This document shows, piece after piece, positions 46,632 to 54,926 of a DNA stretch of 64,000 nt. This DNA comes from Paracoccaceae bacterium (GTDB taxonomy: Bacteria; Pseudomonadota; Alphaproteobacteria; Rhodobacterales; Rhodobacteraceae). The stretch is from assembly GCA_006226775.1 (NCBI GenBank), contig SBGD01000011.1, positions 1-64,000 on the forward strand, read 5' to 3'. Below the pieces are notes generated by a model. It was given only the letters and a program-made list of their open reading frames with translations. It had not been told where the DNA came from and made no database searches. The translations under genes and the position numbers were made by a program. Numbering within the stretch: the stretch's first letter is position 1; each line of letters starts with the position of its first letter.

Positions 46632-47570
46632 TCAGCCCGCCTGGGCCTTGCGCGCCTCGAGATCCTCCAGGCGGCGGCGGAACCGTGGTGCATTCTGGCG
46701 GGACACCACGAAGCGGCACAATTGCTCGGCCAGCCCGTCGCGCCCGTCGCGGTCGAGCGCCGACAGCAGGTTGCGCAGGTAGGCCGGGTGACTGCGCCGC
46801 GCCCGCATCAGCCGGTGGAAACCGCGCGCCGTCAGCTTGCCGGTGCCGACCTTGGCCAGCACCCGGTAGAGCACCGCCATCTCGAGCAGTTCGCTCTGGA
46901 TCGCATCGCCCATGAAGGGCACCGGCAGCAGGCTGGTCTGCGGTCCGTGAAACAGCGCGCCATGCATGGCGTCGAGCGTCTCGCGCGGATCGAAGATCAC
47001 ATGCACATCGTTGGCCGCCTCGATCATCTCGGGCGCGTAGCCGTAGCGGGACGTGAAATCGAGCCTGCGCAGGTCGGTGAACCGGTCGTCCCATCCCGCC
47101 ATCCGCGGATTGAGCGTCGCCTGGGGCTGGATCGCGACCACGCTCGCCCCCGGCGAAGCCACCGAAAAGGCCGCCGCTGCATAGCCGCAGGGCCCCGCGC
47201 CGTAGAAGATCACCCGGTCGAATTCATCGAAGAACCCGTCGTCGGTCAATTCGTCGAAGAAGGTATAGACCTCTTCGGCGCGAAACCAGGTCTCGCCGTC
47301 GCAGATCACCCCCAGGTGCGACCATCCCATGGTCCGCACCATGTCCCAGCCCAGCGGCTGGCCGGTATCCGACAGCGCCTGGATGCCCTGGTAGCTCTCG
47401 AAGGTGACCAGCAGGGTGTCGCCCTCTTCGACGAAGCCTGCCGCGTGTTTCGGCCCGAGCGGCGTGTAGAAGCCCTCGTCCTCGGCAATGTGCTTGAACG
47501 CGCGAAACCACTTGGCCTTGGGCAGCGCGGTCATCGGCGCGTCGAATGTATTGGGCGTATCCTGCATCAC
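46632..47570 (-). CDS. uncharacterised conserved-looking protein (312 residues)
   Basis: A 312-residue soluble protein. FDRVIFYGAGPCGYAAAAFS (about residues 116-135) reads like a strand-turn-helix with a nucleophile-elbow or nucleotide-binding turn, followed by VVAIQPQATLNPRMAGWD. This resembles an alpha/beta hydrolase core with Cys at the elbow, but no His-Asp pair can be placed safely. Related proteins in Rhodobacterales are, from memory, often named phosphoadenosine phosphosulfate reductase without good ground; I see no such motif here. The C-terminal 90 residues are basic and helical. Confidence 0.65.
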   Translation of the reverse strand: MMQDTPNTFDAPMTALPKAKWFRAFKHIAEDEGFYTPLGPKHAAGFVEEGDTLLVTFESYQGIQALSDTGQPLGWDMVRTMGWSHLGVICDGETWFRAEEVYTFFDELTDDGFFDEFDRVIFYGAGPCGYAAAAFSVASPGASVVAIQPQATLNPRMAGWDDRFTDLRRLDFTSRYGYAPEMIEAANDVHVIFDPRETLDAMHGALFHGPQTSLLPVPFMGDAIQSELLEMAVLYRVLAKVGTGKLTARGFHRLMRARRSHPAYLRNLLSALDRDGRDGLAEQLCRFVVSRQNAPRFRRRLEDLEARKAQAG

Positions 47571-47725
47571 GTCTTCCTCGATTGCGCAGGCGGGATCCCG
47601 CGCTTTTCAGCAAGGCTACGTGTAAAATTGGGCGAAAATTGGAAGGCGTCCGGAAAGAACAAGGCGATTTGCCGACCTTCGGGCCGGTTTTCCGCGCCGG
47701 ACCCGCCTGCCGGGGGCGTGCCGCC

Positions 47726-48940
47726 TCAGTCCGGGCGCGCGGGGGCCCCGCGATCGGCGCCCAGTCCCAGGTGCATCAACCCGCGCCGTACCGGGCTCAG
47801 CCCGTGCAGCGCCGAGATGCCGGCCGCGCGCAGGTCGCGCAGCGGGCGGGCCGAGACCATCGAGGCACGGTTGAGCGCGACGATGCCCGCCACCCGGGCG
47901 CGGATGTCGGTGATCCGGGCGCGGTGATAGCGTTCGAGCATCGCCGCCGAGCCGAGGTCGCCCGGCGCGGCGACCGCGAGATCGCGCAGGGTGGCAAGGT
48001 CTTTCAGCGACATGTTCAGCCCCTGCGCGCCGATCGGCGGCACCACATGCGCGGCCTCGGCCACCAGCGCCAGCCGCTCGGCATAAAGCGCGGTGGCATG
48101 TTGCGCGATGATCGGCCAGATGGTGCGCCGCGAGGCCAGGCTCAGCGGTCCCAGCAGATGCGCCGAGCGGTCGGTCATTGCCGCCTCGAAGGCGGGCACC
48201 TCCATCTCGTGCAGTTCGGCAGCCCGGGCGCCGCGCTCCATCCAGACCACCGCCGAGGAAGGGCGGCCCTGGTGATCGGGCAGCGGCACAAGGGTGAAGG
48301 GACCGCCGGTGCGGTGGATCTCGGTCGAGACATTGCTATGCGGGATCGGGTGGGTGACGGCGAAGGCCAGCGCCTTCTGGCCGAACCGCGTGACCCGCAC
48401 GCCGATGCCCGCGCCCCGGCGCAGGGTCGAGTTGCGCCCGTCGGCGGCAATCGCCAGCCGGCAGCGCAGCCGCGCGCCAGTCGACAGCGTGATGCGCGCC
48501 TCGCCGGTGCGGGTGAAGGCGCCGGTGGCGGCGGCGCCGGTCTGGAACTGCACGTTCGGCATCTCGGCGATCCGCGCCGCGATCTCGCGGCGCAAGAGCC
48601 AGTTGGGCAGGTTCCAGCCGAAAGGCAGCGCGCCCAGGTCGGAGGACTGGAAATCGCGCGACAGGCGCGCCTCGGGCGTCTCGCCGCCGGCATCGACGAT
48701 GCGCATGGTCTCGAGCGGCATGGCATGGGGCGCCAGCCGGTCCCAGAGACCGGCGGTCTCGAGAAAGCTGCGCGCCGGTTGCAGAAAGGCGGTGGTGCGC
48801 AGATCGGCACCTTCGGCATCGCGTTCGGTCACCAGCGGCGCCGGATCGACACAGAGCACCGAGAAGCCGGCGGTGCCGAAGGCCACCGCGGCGGTCAGCC
48901 CGGCGATCCCGCCGCCGGCAATGATGATGTCGTGATCCAT
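47726..48940 (-). CDS. UbiH/UbiF/COQ6-family FAD-dependent hydroxylase
   Basis: A 404-residue flavoprotein monooxygenase expected to hydroxylate the ubiquinone precursor ring. The FAD motif IIIAGGGIAGLTAAVAFGTA is at residues 5-24; the family DG motif is in AADGRNSTLRRGAG; and the second FAD motif appears as ALVAEAAHVVPPIGAQGLNM followed by SLKDLATL, where the usual GD is EA. That substitution in the GDAAH motif is uncommon. Which ring position it modifies cannot be told from sequence alone. Confidence 0.88.
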   Translation of the reverse strand: MDHDIIIAGGGIAGLTAAVAFGTAGFSVLCVDPAPLVTERDAEGADLRTTAFLQPARSFLETAGLWDRLAPHAMPLETMRIVDAGGETPEARLSRDFQSSDLGALPFGWNLPNWLLRREIAARIAEMPNVQFQTGAAATGAFTRTGEARITLSTGARLRCRLAIAADGRNSTLRRGAGIGVRVTRFGQKALAFAVTHPIPHSNVSTEIHRTGGPFTLVPLPDHQGRPSSAVVWMERGARAAELHEMEVPAFEAAMTDRSAHLLGPLSLASRRTIWPIIAQHATALYAERLALVAEAAHVVPPIGAQGLNMSLKDLATLRDLAVAAPGDLGSAAMLERYHRARITDIRARVAGIVALNRASMVSARPLRDLRAAGISALHGLSPVRRGLMHLGLGADRGAPARPD

Positions 48941-49005
48941 CCAGCCTCTCCCTGGCCTGTCCTTGCGGCCCGCCCGTGCGGCCCGCCCGCCTGTTTCCGC
49001 CCAGT

Positions 49006-49248
49006 CTATCCCCGCGTCACGGCGATCAGAAGCCCCATGACGATCGGCACCAGCGCCAGGGCCGACAGGGCCAGCGCCGGCAGACCGTATGCCATGATCA
49101 GCAGGATTTCCATCGTCAGAAGGATGACGAGGAAATAATAGATGTTGTCGCGGGCGCCATAGAGCAGATCCCGGGCGATCCAGCCAAGCACCGGGACGCG
49201 CAGGAGAAACCGCAGGCCGGGGCCTGCGTGGTCGGGAATATCGGTCAT
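49006..49248 (-). CDS. small two-helix membrane protein
   Basis: An 80-residue protein with hydrophobic segments around IYYFLVILLTMEILLIMAYG and LALSALALVPIVMGLLIAVT. The N-terminal half is polar with RVPVLGWIARDLLYGARDN. No family is recognised. It is transcribed towards the ubiH-family gene and lies ninety bases behind the HAD phosphatase gene. Confidence 0.65.
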   Translation of the reverse strand: MTDIPDHAGPGLRFLLRVPVLGWIARDLLYGARDNIYYFLVILLTMEILLIMAYGLPALALSALALVPIVMGLLIAVTRG

Positions 49249-49337
49249 GATCGGGTATCCGTGGTTACATTAATGATGCATTCACCATGTATGTAATCGC
49301 TTCGGCGCGGCCGTCGCTGCGGATTTCTGTCGCAGGC

Positions 49338-49982
49338 TCAGCCCAGCGCCGAGAGAAACCCGTTCAGATCGTCGGTGTGGTGGTGGATGTGGTCGGCCTC
49401 GAGCCGCTCGGGCGCCACATGCACGGTGCGCATCCCCATCGCGTGCGGCGCGGCAAGGTTGCGCGGGTCGTCCTCGAACATCGCGGCGCGGGTCGGATCG
49501 GTGCCATCGCGGGAAAAGACGGTCTCGAAGGCGGCGCGTTCCGGCTTGGGCAGGAAATCCGCGTGTTCGACGCCGTAGATCGCATCGAACAGCCCCGAGA
49601 GCCCGCGCGCCGCCAGCACCTTTTCGGCATAGGGCGAGGTGCCGTTGGTATAGACGATCCGGCGCCCGGGCAGGGCGCGGATGCGGGCGGCCAGCTCGGG
49701 GTCGGGGGTCAGCACGGAAAAGTCGATCTGGTGGACATCGTCGAGATAGGGGCCGGGGTCGACCCCGTGTTCGCGCATCAGCCCGGCCAGGGTGGTGCCG
49801 TAGGTCTTCCAGTAATGCACCCGCAGGCGGCTGGCCTCGGCCTCGCTGACGCCGAGGGCCTCCATCACGAAGGCGGTCATTCGCGGCTCGATCTGGGAAA
49901 ACAGCCGCGACTGCGGCGGATAGAGCGTGTTGTCGAGGTCGAAAACCCAATGGGCGACGTGGGAAAAGAGCGCTTTTGCCAT
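49338..49982 (-). CDS. HAD-superfamily pyrimidine 5'-nucleotidase
   Basis: A 214-residue phosphatase of the SDT1/PyrP group. Motif I VFDLDNTLYPP holds the nucleophile Asp (residue about 15); motif II is VYTNGTSPYAEKV; motif III/IV is in LPKPERAAFETV and AAMFEDDPRNL. The NTLYP form of motif I is typical of pyrimidine nucleotidases acting on UMP or CMP. It is divergent from the GntR-type regulator. Confidence 0.9.
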   Translation of the reverse strand: MAKALFSHVAHWVFDLDNTLYPPQSRLFSQIEPRMTAFVMEALGVSEAEASRLRVHYWKTYGTTLAGLMREHGVDPGPYLDDVHQIDFSVLTPDPELAARIRALPGRRIVYTNGTSPYAEKVLAARGLSGLFDAIYGVEHADFLPKPERAAFETVFSRDGTDPTRAAMFEDDPRNLAAPHAMGMRTVHVAPERLEADHIHHHTDDLNGFLSALG

Positions 49983-50081
49983 GGCGCGAGGCTACGCTGC
50001 GGGGCGCGCGGGTGCAACGGTCGTATTGCCGGGCCGGGACCGGGTCAGTAAGGTGGCCCGATCAAGCGCGGAGGAGCCGAG

Positions 50082-50732
50082 GTGACCCACAAGACGACGC
50101 CCCAGAAGGATGCCTATTCGATGATCCTGGAGGCGATCGATATCGGCACCTTCAAGCCGGGCGACCGGCTGGTGGAAAGCGATCTGGCCGACCGGCTGGG
50201 CATGAGCCGGACGCCGATCCGCGAGGCGCTGCAACGGCTCGAGACGCAGTCGCTGCTGGCGCGCGACGGGCGGTCGCTGATCGTGGCCTCGCTGGATCAC
50301 AACCAGATGGCCGAGCTCTACGTGGTGCGCGCCGAACTCGAGGGGCTGGCGGCGCGGCTGGCGGCGCGTCATGCCACCTCCGAGGAGGTGCGGGTGCTGC
50401 TCGAGATGGTCGAGGAGGACCGGGCGATGATCGACGACCCGCCGGCGCTGAGCCGCGCCAACCGGCGGTTTCACAAGCAGATCCACCTGGCCTCGCACAA
50501 CCGCTTCCTGGTGCAGCAGCTTGACCTGGTGCATCGGTCGATGGCGCTGATGGCGACCACCTCGCTGGCCGCCGAGGGGCGCGGCGAAATGGCGCTGGCC
50601 GAACACGAGGCGATTGTCCGCGCGATCGAGGCGCGCGACGAGACGGCGGCCTACGAGGCGCTGAAATCGCATATCTCGGTGGCCTTCGTGACGCGGCTGA
50701 AACTCGACAGCCGGGCCGAGACCGAGGGGTAG
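50082..50732 (+). CDS. GntR-family transcriptional regulator with FCD domain
   Basis: A 216-residue regulator of the FadR subfamily. The winged helix spans residues 10-75 (DLADRLGMSRTPIREALQRL is the recognition part), and the FCD ligand domain follows, with AELYVVRAELEGLAARLAAR and metal-site histidines near NRRFHKQIHLASHN. The start is GTG at 50082 with GGAGG-like GAGGAG upstream. It stands alone and is divergent from the HAD phosphatase; the effector is unknown. The palindromic repeats at 50741 begin nine bases behind its stop. Confidence 0.9.
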   Translation: MTHKTTPQKDAYSMILEAIDIGTFKPGDRLVESDLADRLGMSRTPIREALQRLETQSLLARDGRSLIVASLDHNQMAELYVVRAELEGLAARLAARHATSEEVRVLLEMVEEDRAMIDDPPALSRANRRFHKQIHLASHNRFLVQQLDLVHRSMALMATTSLAAEGRGEMALAEHEAIVRAIEARDETAAYEALKSHISVAFVTRLKLDSRAETEG

Positions 50733-50740
50733 GGCGGGGG

Positions 50741-50782
50741 CCGAATTGTCAACAATTCGGAACCGATCTGTTGACAGATCGG
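50741..50782. repeat. palindrome pair 3 of the CCGA-type repeat family
   Basis: CCGAATTGTCAACAATTCGG (50741-50760) and CCGATCTGTTGACAGATCGG (50763-50782) lie two bases apart between convergent genes. Each has 9-bp arms around a CA or TG core. A G-run before and a C-run after can extend the stem, as at 30924-30966. Confidence 0.9.
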
Positions 50783-50804
50783 CACTGCCCCCGGCGGCGC
50801 GCGG

Positions 50805-52754
50805 TCACCGATCCATCAATGGATCGGTCCCGATCTGTTGACAGATCGGCGCCGCCTCGGACAGCGTGTCGTGATCGATCACGCTTTGCGCCAGGCTCAT
50901 TCCGTGTTCGGTCTTGTCCCAGAAGAACGGCCGGCTGATCACCTCGAACAGGGCCTTGTAGGCGGCGACGGCGCCCAGCGGGAAATAGAACATCAGCGTC
51001 GGCACCCAGGGGATCAGCCCGCGGTGCTGCGGGCTGGCCACCGCGGTGGCGCCGATGATCAGCCCCATGCATTCGGTCAGCAGGAAGAACGACAGCGCCG
51101 TCGCCTCGGCATAGGGTCCCATGAAGGACAGCAGCGGATGCGGCAGGCCGAAGACCGCCAGCCAGAACGACCAGAGCACCGGCGCCAGGACGAACTGGCT
51201 CAGCGCGCCCAGAAACAGCACCTGGAAGCCGACAAACCGCCGCCAGCCGAGATCGCGAAACAGCGCGCGGGGCCGGCGCATGTGCACCCGGTAGGTGGCC
51301 ATGTACCCCTTGAGCCAGCGCGAGCGCTGCCGGATCCAGGGCCAGTAGCGGCAATTGGCCTCTTCCAGGGTGACGCTGTCGATCATCTCGATCCGGAAAC
51401 CCCGCCGCGCCAGCCTGATCCCCAGGTCGGCGTCCTCGGTGACATTATGGGCATCCCAGCCGCCCACGTCCTCGAGCACCTTGCGGCGGCAGAACAGCGT
51501 CGTGCCGCCCAGCGGAATGGCAAAGCCCAGGCGCGCCATGCCGGGCAGGACGATGCGGAACCAGGCGGCATATTCGATGGTGAAACAGCGCGCCAGCCAG
51601 TTGGCATGCGGGTTGTAGTAGTCGAGAATCCCCTGCAGGCAGGCGACCTCGGGCGGGGCCTCGTTGAAATGCGCCGCCACCAGGCCGATCTGGTCGGGGG
51701 CGGGATTGTCCTCGGCGTCGTAGATGCCGATGATGTCGCCATCGCAGAACCGCAAGCCATAGTTCAGCGCCCGCGGCTTGGTGGTCAACTCGCCCGGCGG
51801 CACCACCAGCACCCGCATCCAGGGCGGCAGATCGACCTCGGCCAGCGCCGCGCGGGTCTGCTCGTCGCAATGTTCGAGCAGCAAGAGCACCTCGAGCCGG
51901 GATTTCGGATAGGTCAGCCGCGACAGCCGCGCCACCAGCCGCGTGGCTATGCGCTTTTCGCGAAACAGCGGCACGAGGATCGACACCCGGGGCGGCGGCT
52001 TGCCCTCCGGCGCGGCCGCCCCAGCCCCCGCGATCAGCGGCCCGCGCAGCCGCGCGAGGCAGGCCACGCCCTTCATCAGCGTCATGGCGATCAGCGTCAG
52101 CACCGCCCATGCCGCCGCGGCGGCATAGAAGGCCGCGGGCCAGAGAAAGACCAGCACCGCGAAGCCCGCTGCCGCCAGCGCGAATTTCTGCAGATCGGCG
52201 CGCCCGGCCACCACCCGCATGCTGCGGCAACTGTCCTCTTCCGGCAGGGCGGTTTCGGCCAGGTGCGACAGGTGATCGGCATGGGCGGCGGCAATCGCCG
52301 CCTGGATGTCGGCCTCGCTGGCCAGGCCCATGACCACCGGGCCGGTGCTCTCGGGCAGGGTCGCCAGCAGATCCTCGAAACGCTCGGGGTGGCAGGTGGC
52401 GAGGATCAGCGTCTTGCCCAGCCGCATCCAGGGCAGGATGCCGTGTTCCAGGCAATAGAGCGGATCGAGCGTCGTGGCGCATTCCGGATCGGGCGGCGCC
52501 TCGGCCAGGGACAGCCGGATGGCAGCCCATTGCGCCGATTGCGCGGTCAGGATCTGCTCGGCACTGGCGAAGCCCTCGGCCAGCAGGACCTGGTGCAGCG
52601 GCGCCTGGCACTGATCGCGGATCGCCAGCGCCTGCAACAGGTGGCCGGGGTCCATGATCTCCATGTCCACCAGGATCTGACCCAGGGGCTTCTGGTAATG
52701 CGCGCTGAGCCGCGCCGAATGCGGTCCGCGCAACATCAGTTGAGGCGGCGACAT
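50805..52754 (-). CDS. MshEN-domain glycosyltransferase family 2 (XagB-like)
   Basis: A 649-residue membrane enzyme. Residues 20-90 form an MshEN-type module with two tandem motifs (KPLGQILVDMEIMDPGHLLQ and APLHQVLLAEGFASAEQILT); the usual leading Arg of the c-di-GMP motif is missing, so binding is uncertain. Two membrane helices precede a GT2 domain with DAED (about 345-348), TED (about 439) and QRSRW (about 473), as in processive polysaccharide synthases; further helices follow. AGGAAGG precedes the ATG, and a perfect CtrA site lies upstream. The last 14 residues (PICQQIGTDPLMDR) are encoded by two palindromic repeats. Confidence 0.88.
   Translation of the reverse strand: MSPPQLMLRGPHSARLSAHYQKPLGQILVDMEIMDPGHLLQALAIRDQCQAPLHQVLLAEGFASAEQILTAQSAQWAAIRLSLAEAPPDPECATTLDPLYCLEHGILPWMRLGKTLILATCHPERFEDLLATLPESTGPVVMGLASEADIQAAIAAAHADHLSHLAETALPEEDSCRSMRVVAGRADLQKFALAAAGFAVLVFLWPAAFYAAAAAWAVLTLIAMTLMKGVACLARLRGPLIAGAGAAAPEGKPPPRVSILVPLFREKRIATRLVARLSRLTYPKSRLEVLLLLEHCDEQTRAALAEVDLPPWMRVLVVPPGELTTKPRALNYGLRFCDGDIIGIYDAEDNPAPDQIGLVAAHFNEAPPEVACLQGILDYYNPHANWLARCFTIEYAAWFRIVLPGMARLGFAIPLGGTTLFCRRKVLEDVGGWDAHNVTEDADLGIRLARRGFRIEMIDSVTLEEANCRYWPWIRQRSRWLKGYMATYRVHMRRPRALFRDLGWRRFVGFQVLFLGALSQFVLAPVLWSFWLAVFGLPHPLLSFMGPYAEATALSFFLLTECMGLIIGATAVASPQHRGLIPWVPTLMFYFPLGAVAAYKALFEVISRPFFWDKTEHGMSLAQSVIDHDTLSEAAPICQQIGTDPLMDR
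50808..50849. repeat. palindrome pair 4, inside the 3' end of the glycosyltransferase gene
   Basis: CCGATCCATCAATGGATCGG (50808-50827) and CCGATCTGTTGACAGATCGG (50830-50849) lie two bases apart. The pair covers exactly the last 14 sense codons of the gene; the stop codon follows directly at 50805-50807. The second unit is identical to the one at 50763-50782. Confidence 0.9.
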
Positions 52755-52820
52755 GCGATTGACCTTCCTGCTGCGGGCCGATCATCGCAAATTTTAGATT
52801 AATACATCGTAAACAATATC

Positions 52821-52836
52821 TTAACGAGAGGTTAAC
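52821..52836 (+). promoter_or_regulatory. perfect CtrA-type site TTAA-N7-TTAAC
   Basis: TTAACGAGAGGTTAAC matches the full CtrA consensus TTAA-N7-TTAAC known from Caulobacter and other alphaproteobacteria. It lies 67 bases upstream of the glycosyltransferase start in an AT-rich stretch that should hold its promoter. It is also just behind carA, but carA reads the same way and ends there. Confidence 0.65.
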
Positions 52837-52856
52837 GGCGGACCCCGGGGTCCGCC
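52837..52856 (-). terminator. perfect 20-bp palindrome behind carA
   Basis: GGCGGACCCCGGGGTCCGCC is fully self-complementary and can fold into an 8-bp hairpin with a CCGG loop. It begins six bases beyond the carA stop on the - strand and borders the CtrA site. It probably ends carA transcription; there is no long T-run. Confidence 0.6.
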
Positions 52857-52862
52857 ACTTGC

Positions 52863-54017
52863 TCAGGCGCGGGCCGCCATGGCCTCGGCGAATTGCTCGA
52901 ACAGGTAGAAACTGTCCTGCGGGCCGGGGCTGGCCTCGGGGTGGTGCTGCACCGACGAGACCCGGCGGGTCCCGGATTTCAGCGCAATGCCGCAGTTCGA
53001 GCCGTCAAACAGCGAGACATGGGTCTCGACCACGTTGTCGGGCAGCGAGGCGGCATCGACGGCAAAACCGTGGTTCATCGAGGTGATCTCGACCTTGCCG
53101 GTGGCCTTGTCCTTGACCGGGTGGTTGGCGCCGTGGTGGCCGTGGTTCATCTTGATCGTGCGCCCGCCCAGCGCCAGCGCCAGCATCTGGTGGCCGAGGC
53201 AGATGCCGAAGATCGGCAGGTCGGTGTCGTCGAGCAGGCTCTTGATCATCGGCACGGCATATTCCCCGGTGGCCGCCGGGTCGCCGGGACCGTTGGACAG
53301 GAAAATGCCGTCGGGATCATGCGCCAGCACCTCCTCGGCTGTGGCGGTGGCGGGCAGGACGGTGACGTCGCAGCCCGCGCTGGCCAGGCAGCGCAGGATA
53401 TTGCGCTTGGCGCCGTAGTCCACCGCGACGACCTTGTGCTTGGGGGCCTCCTGCCGGGTATAGCCCTCGGCCCAGGCCCAGCGCATCTCGTCCCAGCGGT
53501 AGCTCTGCGCGCAGGTGACCTCTTTCGCCAGGTCGACCCCCATCAGCCCCTTGAAGGCGCGGGCGCGGGCGACCAGATCCTCGACGTCGAACCTGCCCTC
53601 GGGGTCATGGGCGAGCGCCACATGCGGCGCGCCCTGCTGCCGGATGGCGCGGGTCAGGCGCCGGGTGTCGACACCGCCGATGGCGATGCGGCCGCGCGCG
53701 GCCAGCCAGTCGCCCAGCTCCTGCGCGGCGCGCCAGTTCGAGGCATCGGTGGGCATCCACTTGACCACCATGCCCTCGGCCACCGGATCGCCGGCCTCGT
53801 CGTCCTCGGGGTTGACGCCGGTATTGCCGATATGCGGAAAGGTGAAGGTGACCACCTGGCCCGCATAGGAAGGGTCGGTCATGATCTCCTGGTAGCCGGT
53901 CATGGCGGTGTTGAAGCAAAGCTCGGCCACGCGGGTGCCGGTGGCGCCGAAGCCGGTTCCGTAGAACACCGTGCCATCGGCAAGCGCAAGACATGCGGTG
54001 GGCGTCTGTTCGGCCAT
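52863..54017 (-). CDS. carA: carbamoyl-phosphate synthase small subunit
   Basis: A 384-residue glutamine amidotransferase subunit that feeds ammonia to CarB for pyrimidine and arginine synthesis. The catalytic Cys is in FGICLGHQMLALALGG, and the His/Glu pair in HHPEASPGPQD. The N-terminal domain has GYQEIMTDPSYAGQVVTFTF. I chose the ATG at 54017 (MAEQTPTACL), which has GGAG about eight bases upstream, over an upstream frame. carB is not adjacent. Confidence 0.96.
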   Translation of the reverse strand: MAEQTPTACLALADGTVFYGTGFGATGTRVAELCFNTAMTGYQEIMTDPSYAGQVVTFTFPHIGNTGVNPEDDEAGDPVAEGMVVKWMPTDASNWRAAQELGDWLAARGRIAIGGVDTRRLTRAIRQQGAPHVALAHDPEGRFDVEDLVARARAFKGLMGVDLAKEVTCAQSYRWDEMRWAWAEGYTRQEAPKHKVVAVDYGAKRNILRCLASAGCDVTVLPATATAEEVLAHDPDGIFLSNGPGDPAATGEYAVPMIKSLLDDTDLPIFGICLGHQMLALALGGRTIKMNHGHHGANHPVKDKATGKVEITSMNHGFAVDAASLPDNVVETHVSLFDGSNCGIALKSGTRRVSSVQHHPEASPGPQDSFYLFEQFAEAMAARA

Positions 54018-54223
54018 GGGACACTCCGTCACTGGTTGGATGGGGGCAAATCGGCGTGAAACTAAGCCCATGACGCCATGGGGTCAAGGCCAAGTCGACA
54101 CCTGCTCACGATTTCGGTTTTAGTTGTTTTTCAGAGGCTTGGCGGCAAAGCGCCCCGGTTGCCAGCCTCCCGGGCTTGGACTATTGTCGAAGGTCGGGAT
54201 CAACCCATGGGGATGGGACAAAA

Positions 54224-54691
54224 ATGAACTTACGCGCAGAGATCAATTCGGCGCTCAAACAGGCCATGAAAGACAAAGCCGCCGACCGGCTGTCGACCCT
54301 GCGCCTGATCAGTGCCGCCATCAAGGACCGTGAAATCGCGCTTCGCGGCGAGGCGGAAGAGACCGAGCTGAAGGAAGCCGACGTGCTGGCGATCCTCGGC
54401 AAGATGGTCAAGCAGCGCCAGGAAAGTGCGCGCACCTACGAGGAGGGCGGGCGGCTGGACCTGGCCGAGCGCGAGCGCTCGGAGATCGAGGTGATCGAGG
54501 AATTCCTGCCGCGCAAGCTTGACGACAAGGAGGTCGCGGCGGCGATCGACAAGGCGATGGCCGAGGTCGGCGCCAGCTCGATCCGCGACATGGGCAAGGT
54601 GATGGGCGCGTTGAAGTCGCGCTATACCGGCCAGATGGATTTCGGCGCGGTGGGACCACGGGTCAAGGACCGGCTGGCGCAGCAGGGCTGA
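54224..54691 (+). CDS. yqeY: GatB/YqeY domain-containing protein
   Basis: A 155-residue helical protein of the YqeY family, which shares the tRNA-binding tail domain of GatB. The N-terminus LRAEINSALKQAMKDKAADR and RLSTLRLISAAIKDREI are typical, as is the C-terminal DMGKVMGALKSRYTGQMDFG. I chose the ATG at 54224 (MNLRAEI). It is divergent from carA, a frequent neighbour. A role in tRNA amidation has been suggested for the family but is not established. Confidence 0.92.
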   Translation: MNLRAEINSALKQAMKDKAADRLSTLRLISAAIKDREIALRGEAEETELKEADVLAILGKMVKQRQESARTYEEGGRLDLAERERSEIEVIEEFLPRKLDDKEVAAAIDKAMAEVGASSIRDMGKVMGALKSRYTGQMDFGAVGPRVKDRLAQQG

Positions 54692-54726
54692 GCCTTTGGC
54701 TTGAACCGCGGGCCTGATCCCATTGC

Positions 54727-54820
54727 GCGCCTGGGGCGAGTTCCGATTGTGCGCCTGCGGCGTAACCCGATTGTGCGCCTGCGGCGAGTTCCGAATGTGC
54801 GCCTTCGGCGCAACACGAAG
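54727..54820. repeat. 24-bp tandem repeat, nearly four units
   Basis: Units start at 54727, 54751, 54775 and 54799. Each opens with GCGCCT and holds a CGCC-N3-GGCG hairpin, then a variable tetranucleotide and CCGATTGT or CCGAATGT; the last unit is degenerate. The period of 24 would be eight codons, but no credible gene runs through it. It lies between the convergent yqeY and glycosyltransferase genes. Confidence 0.85.
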
Positions 54821-54838
54821 CCTCAGCCCCCATCCTGA

Positions 54839-54862
54839 CCTTCCCCCTGACGCGGGGGAAGG
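54839..54862. terminator. hairpin behind the yqeY region
   Basis: A perfect 9-bp stem CCTTCCCCC / GGGGGAAGG with loop TGACGC. It follows the 24-bp tandem repeat between two convergent genes and can fold in either transcript. The stem resembles dispersed intergenic repeats of high-GC bacteria. Confidence 0.5.
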
Positions 54863-54926
54863 AACCGCGTGGCGGGCCGACCCAGATGAAATTGGCGTTG
54901 CGCTTGCGGCGGATGTTGCGGGCGCT

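Noticed and set aside
49262-49310. Inverted TTACAT / ATGTAA arms as an operator between the small membrane protein and the HAD gene.
   Set aside because: Arms are only six bases with a long, irregular spacer; both genes read the same way and no regulator is suggested.
54727-54820. Possible CRISPR array because of regular repeats.
   Set aside because: The period is 24 bases with only four variable bases per unit, there are no spacers of 30 or more bases, and no cas gene is near.
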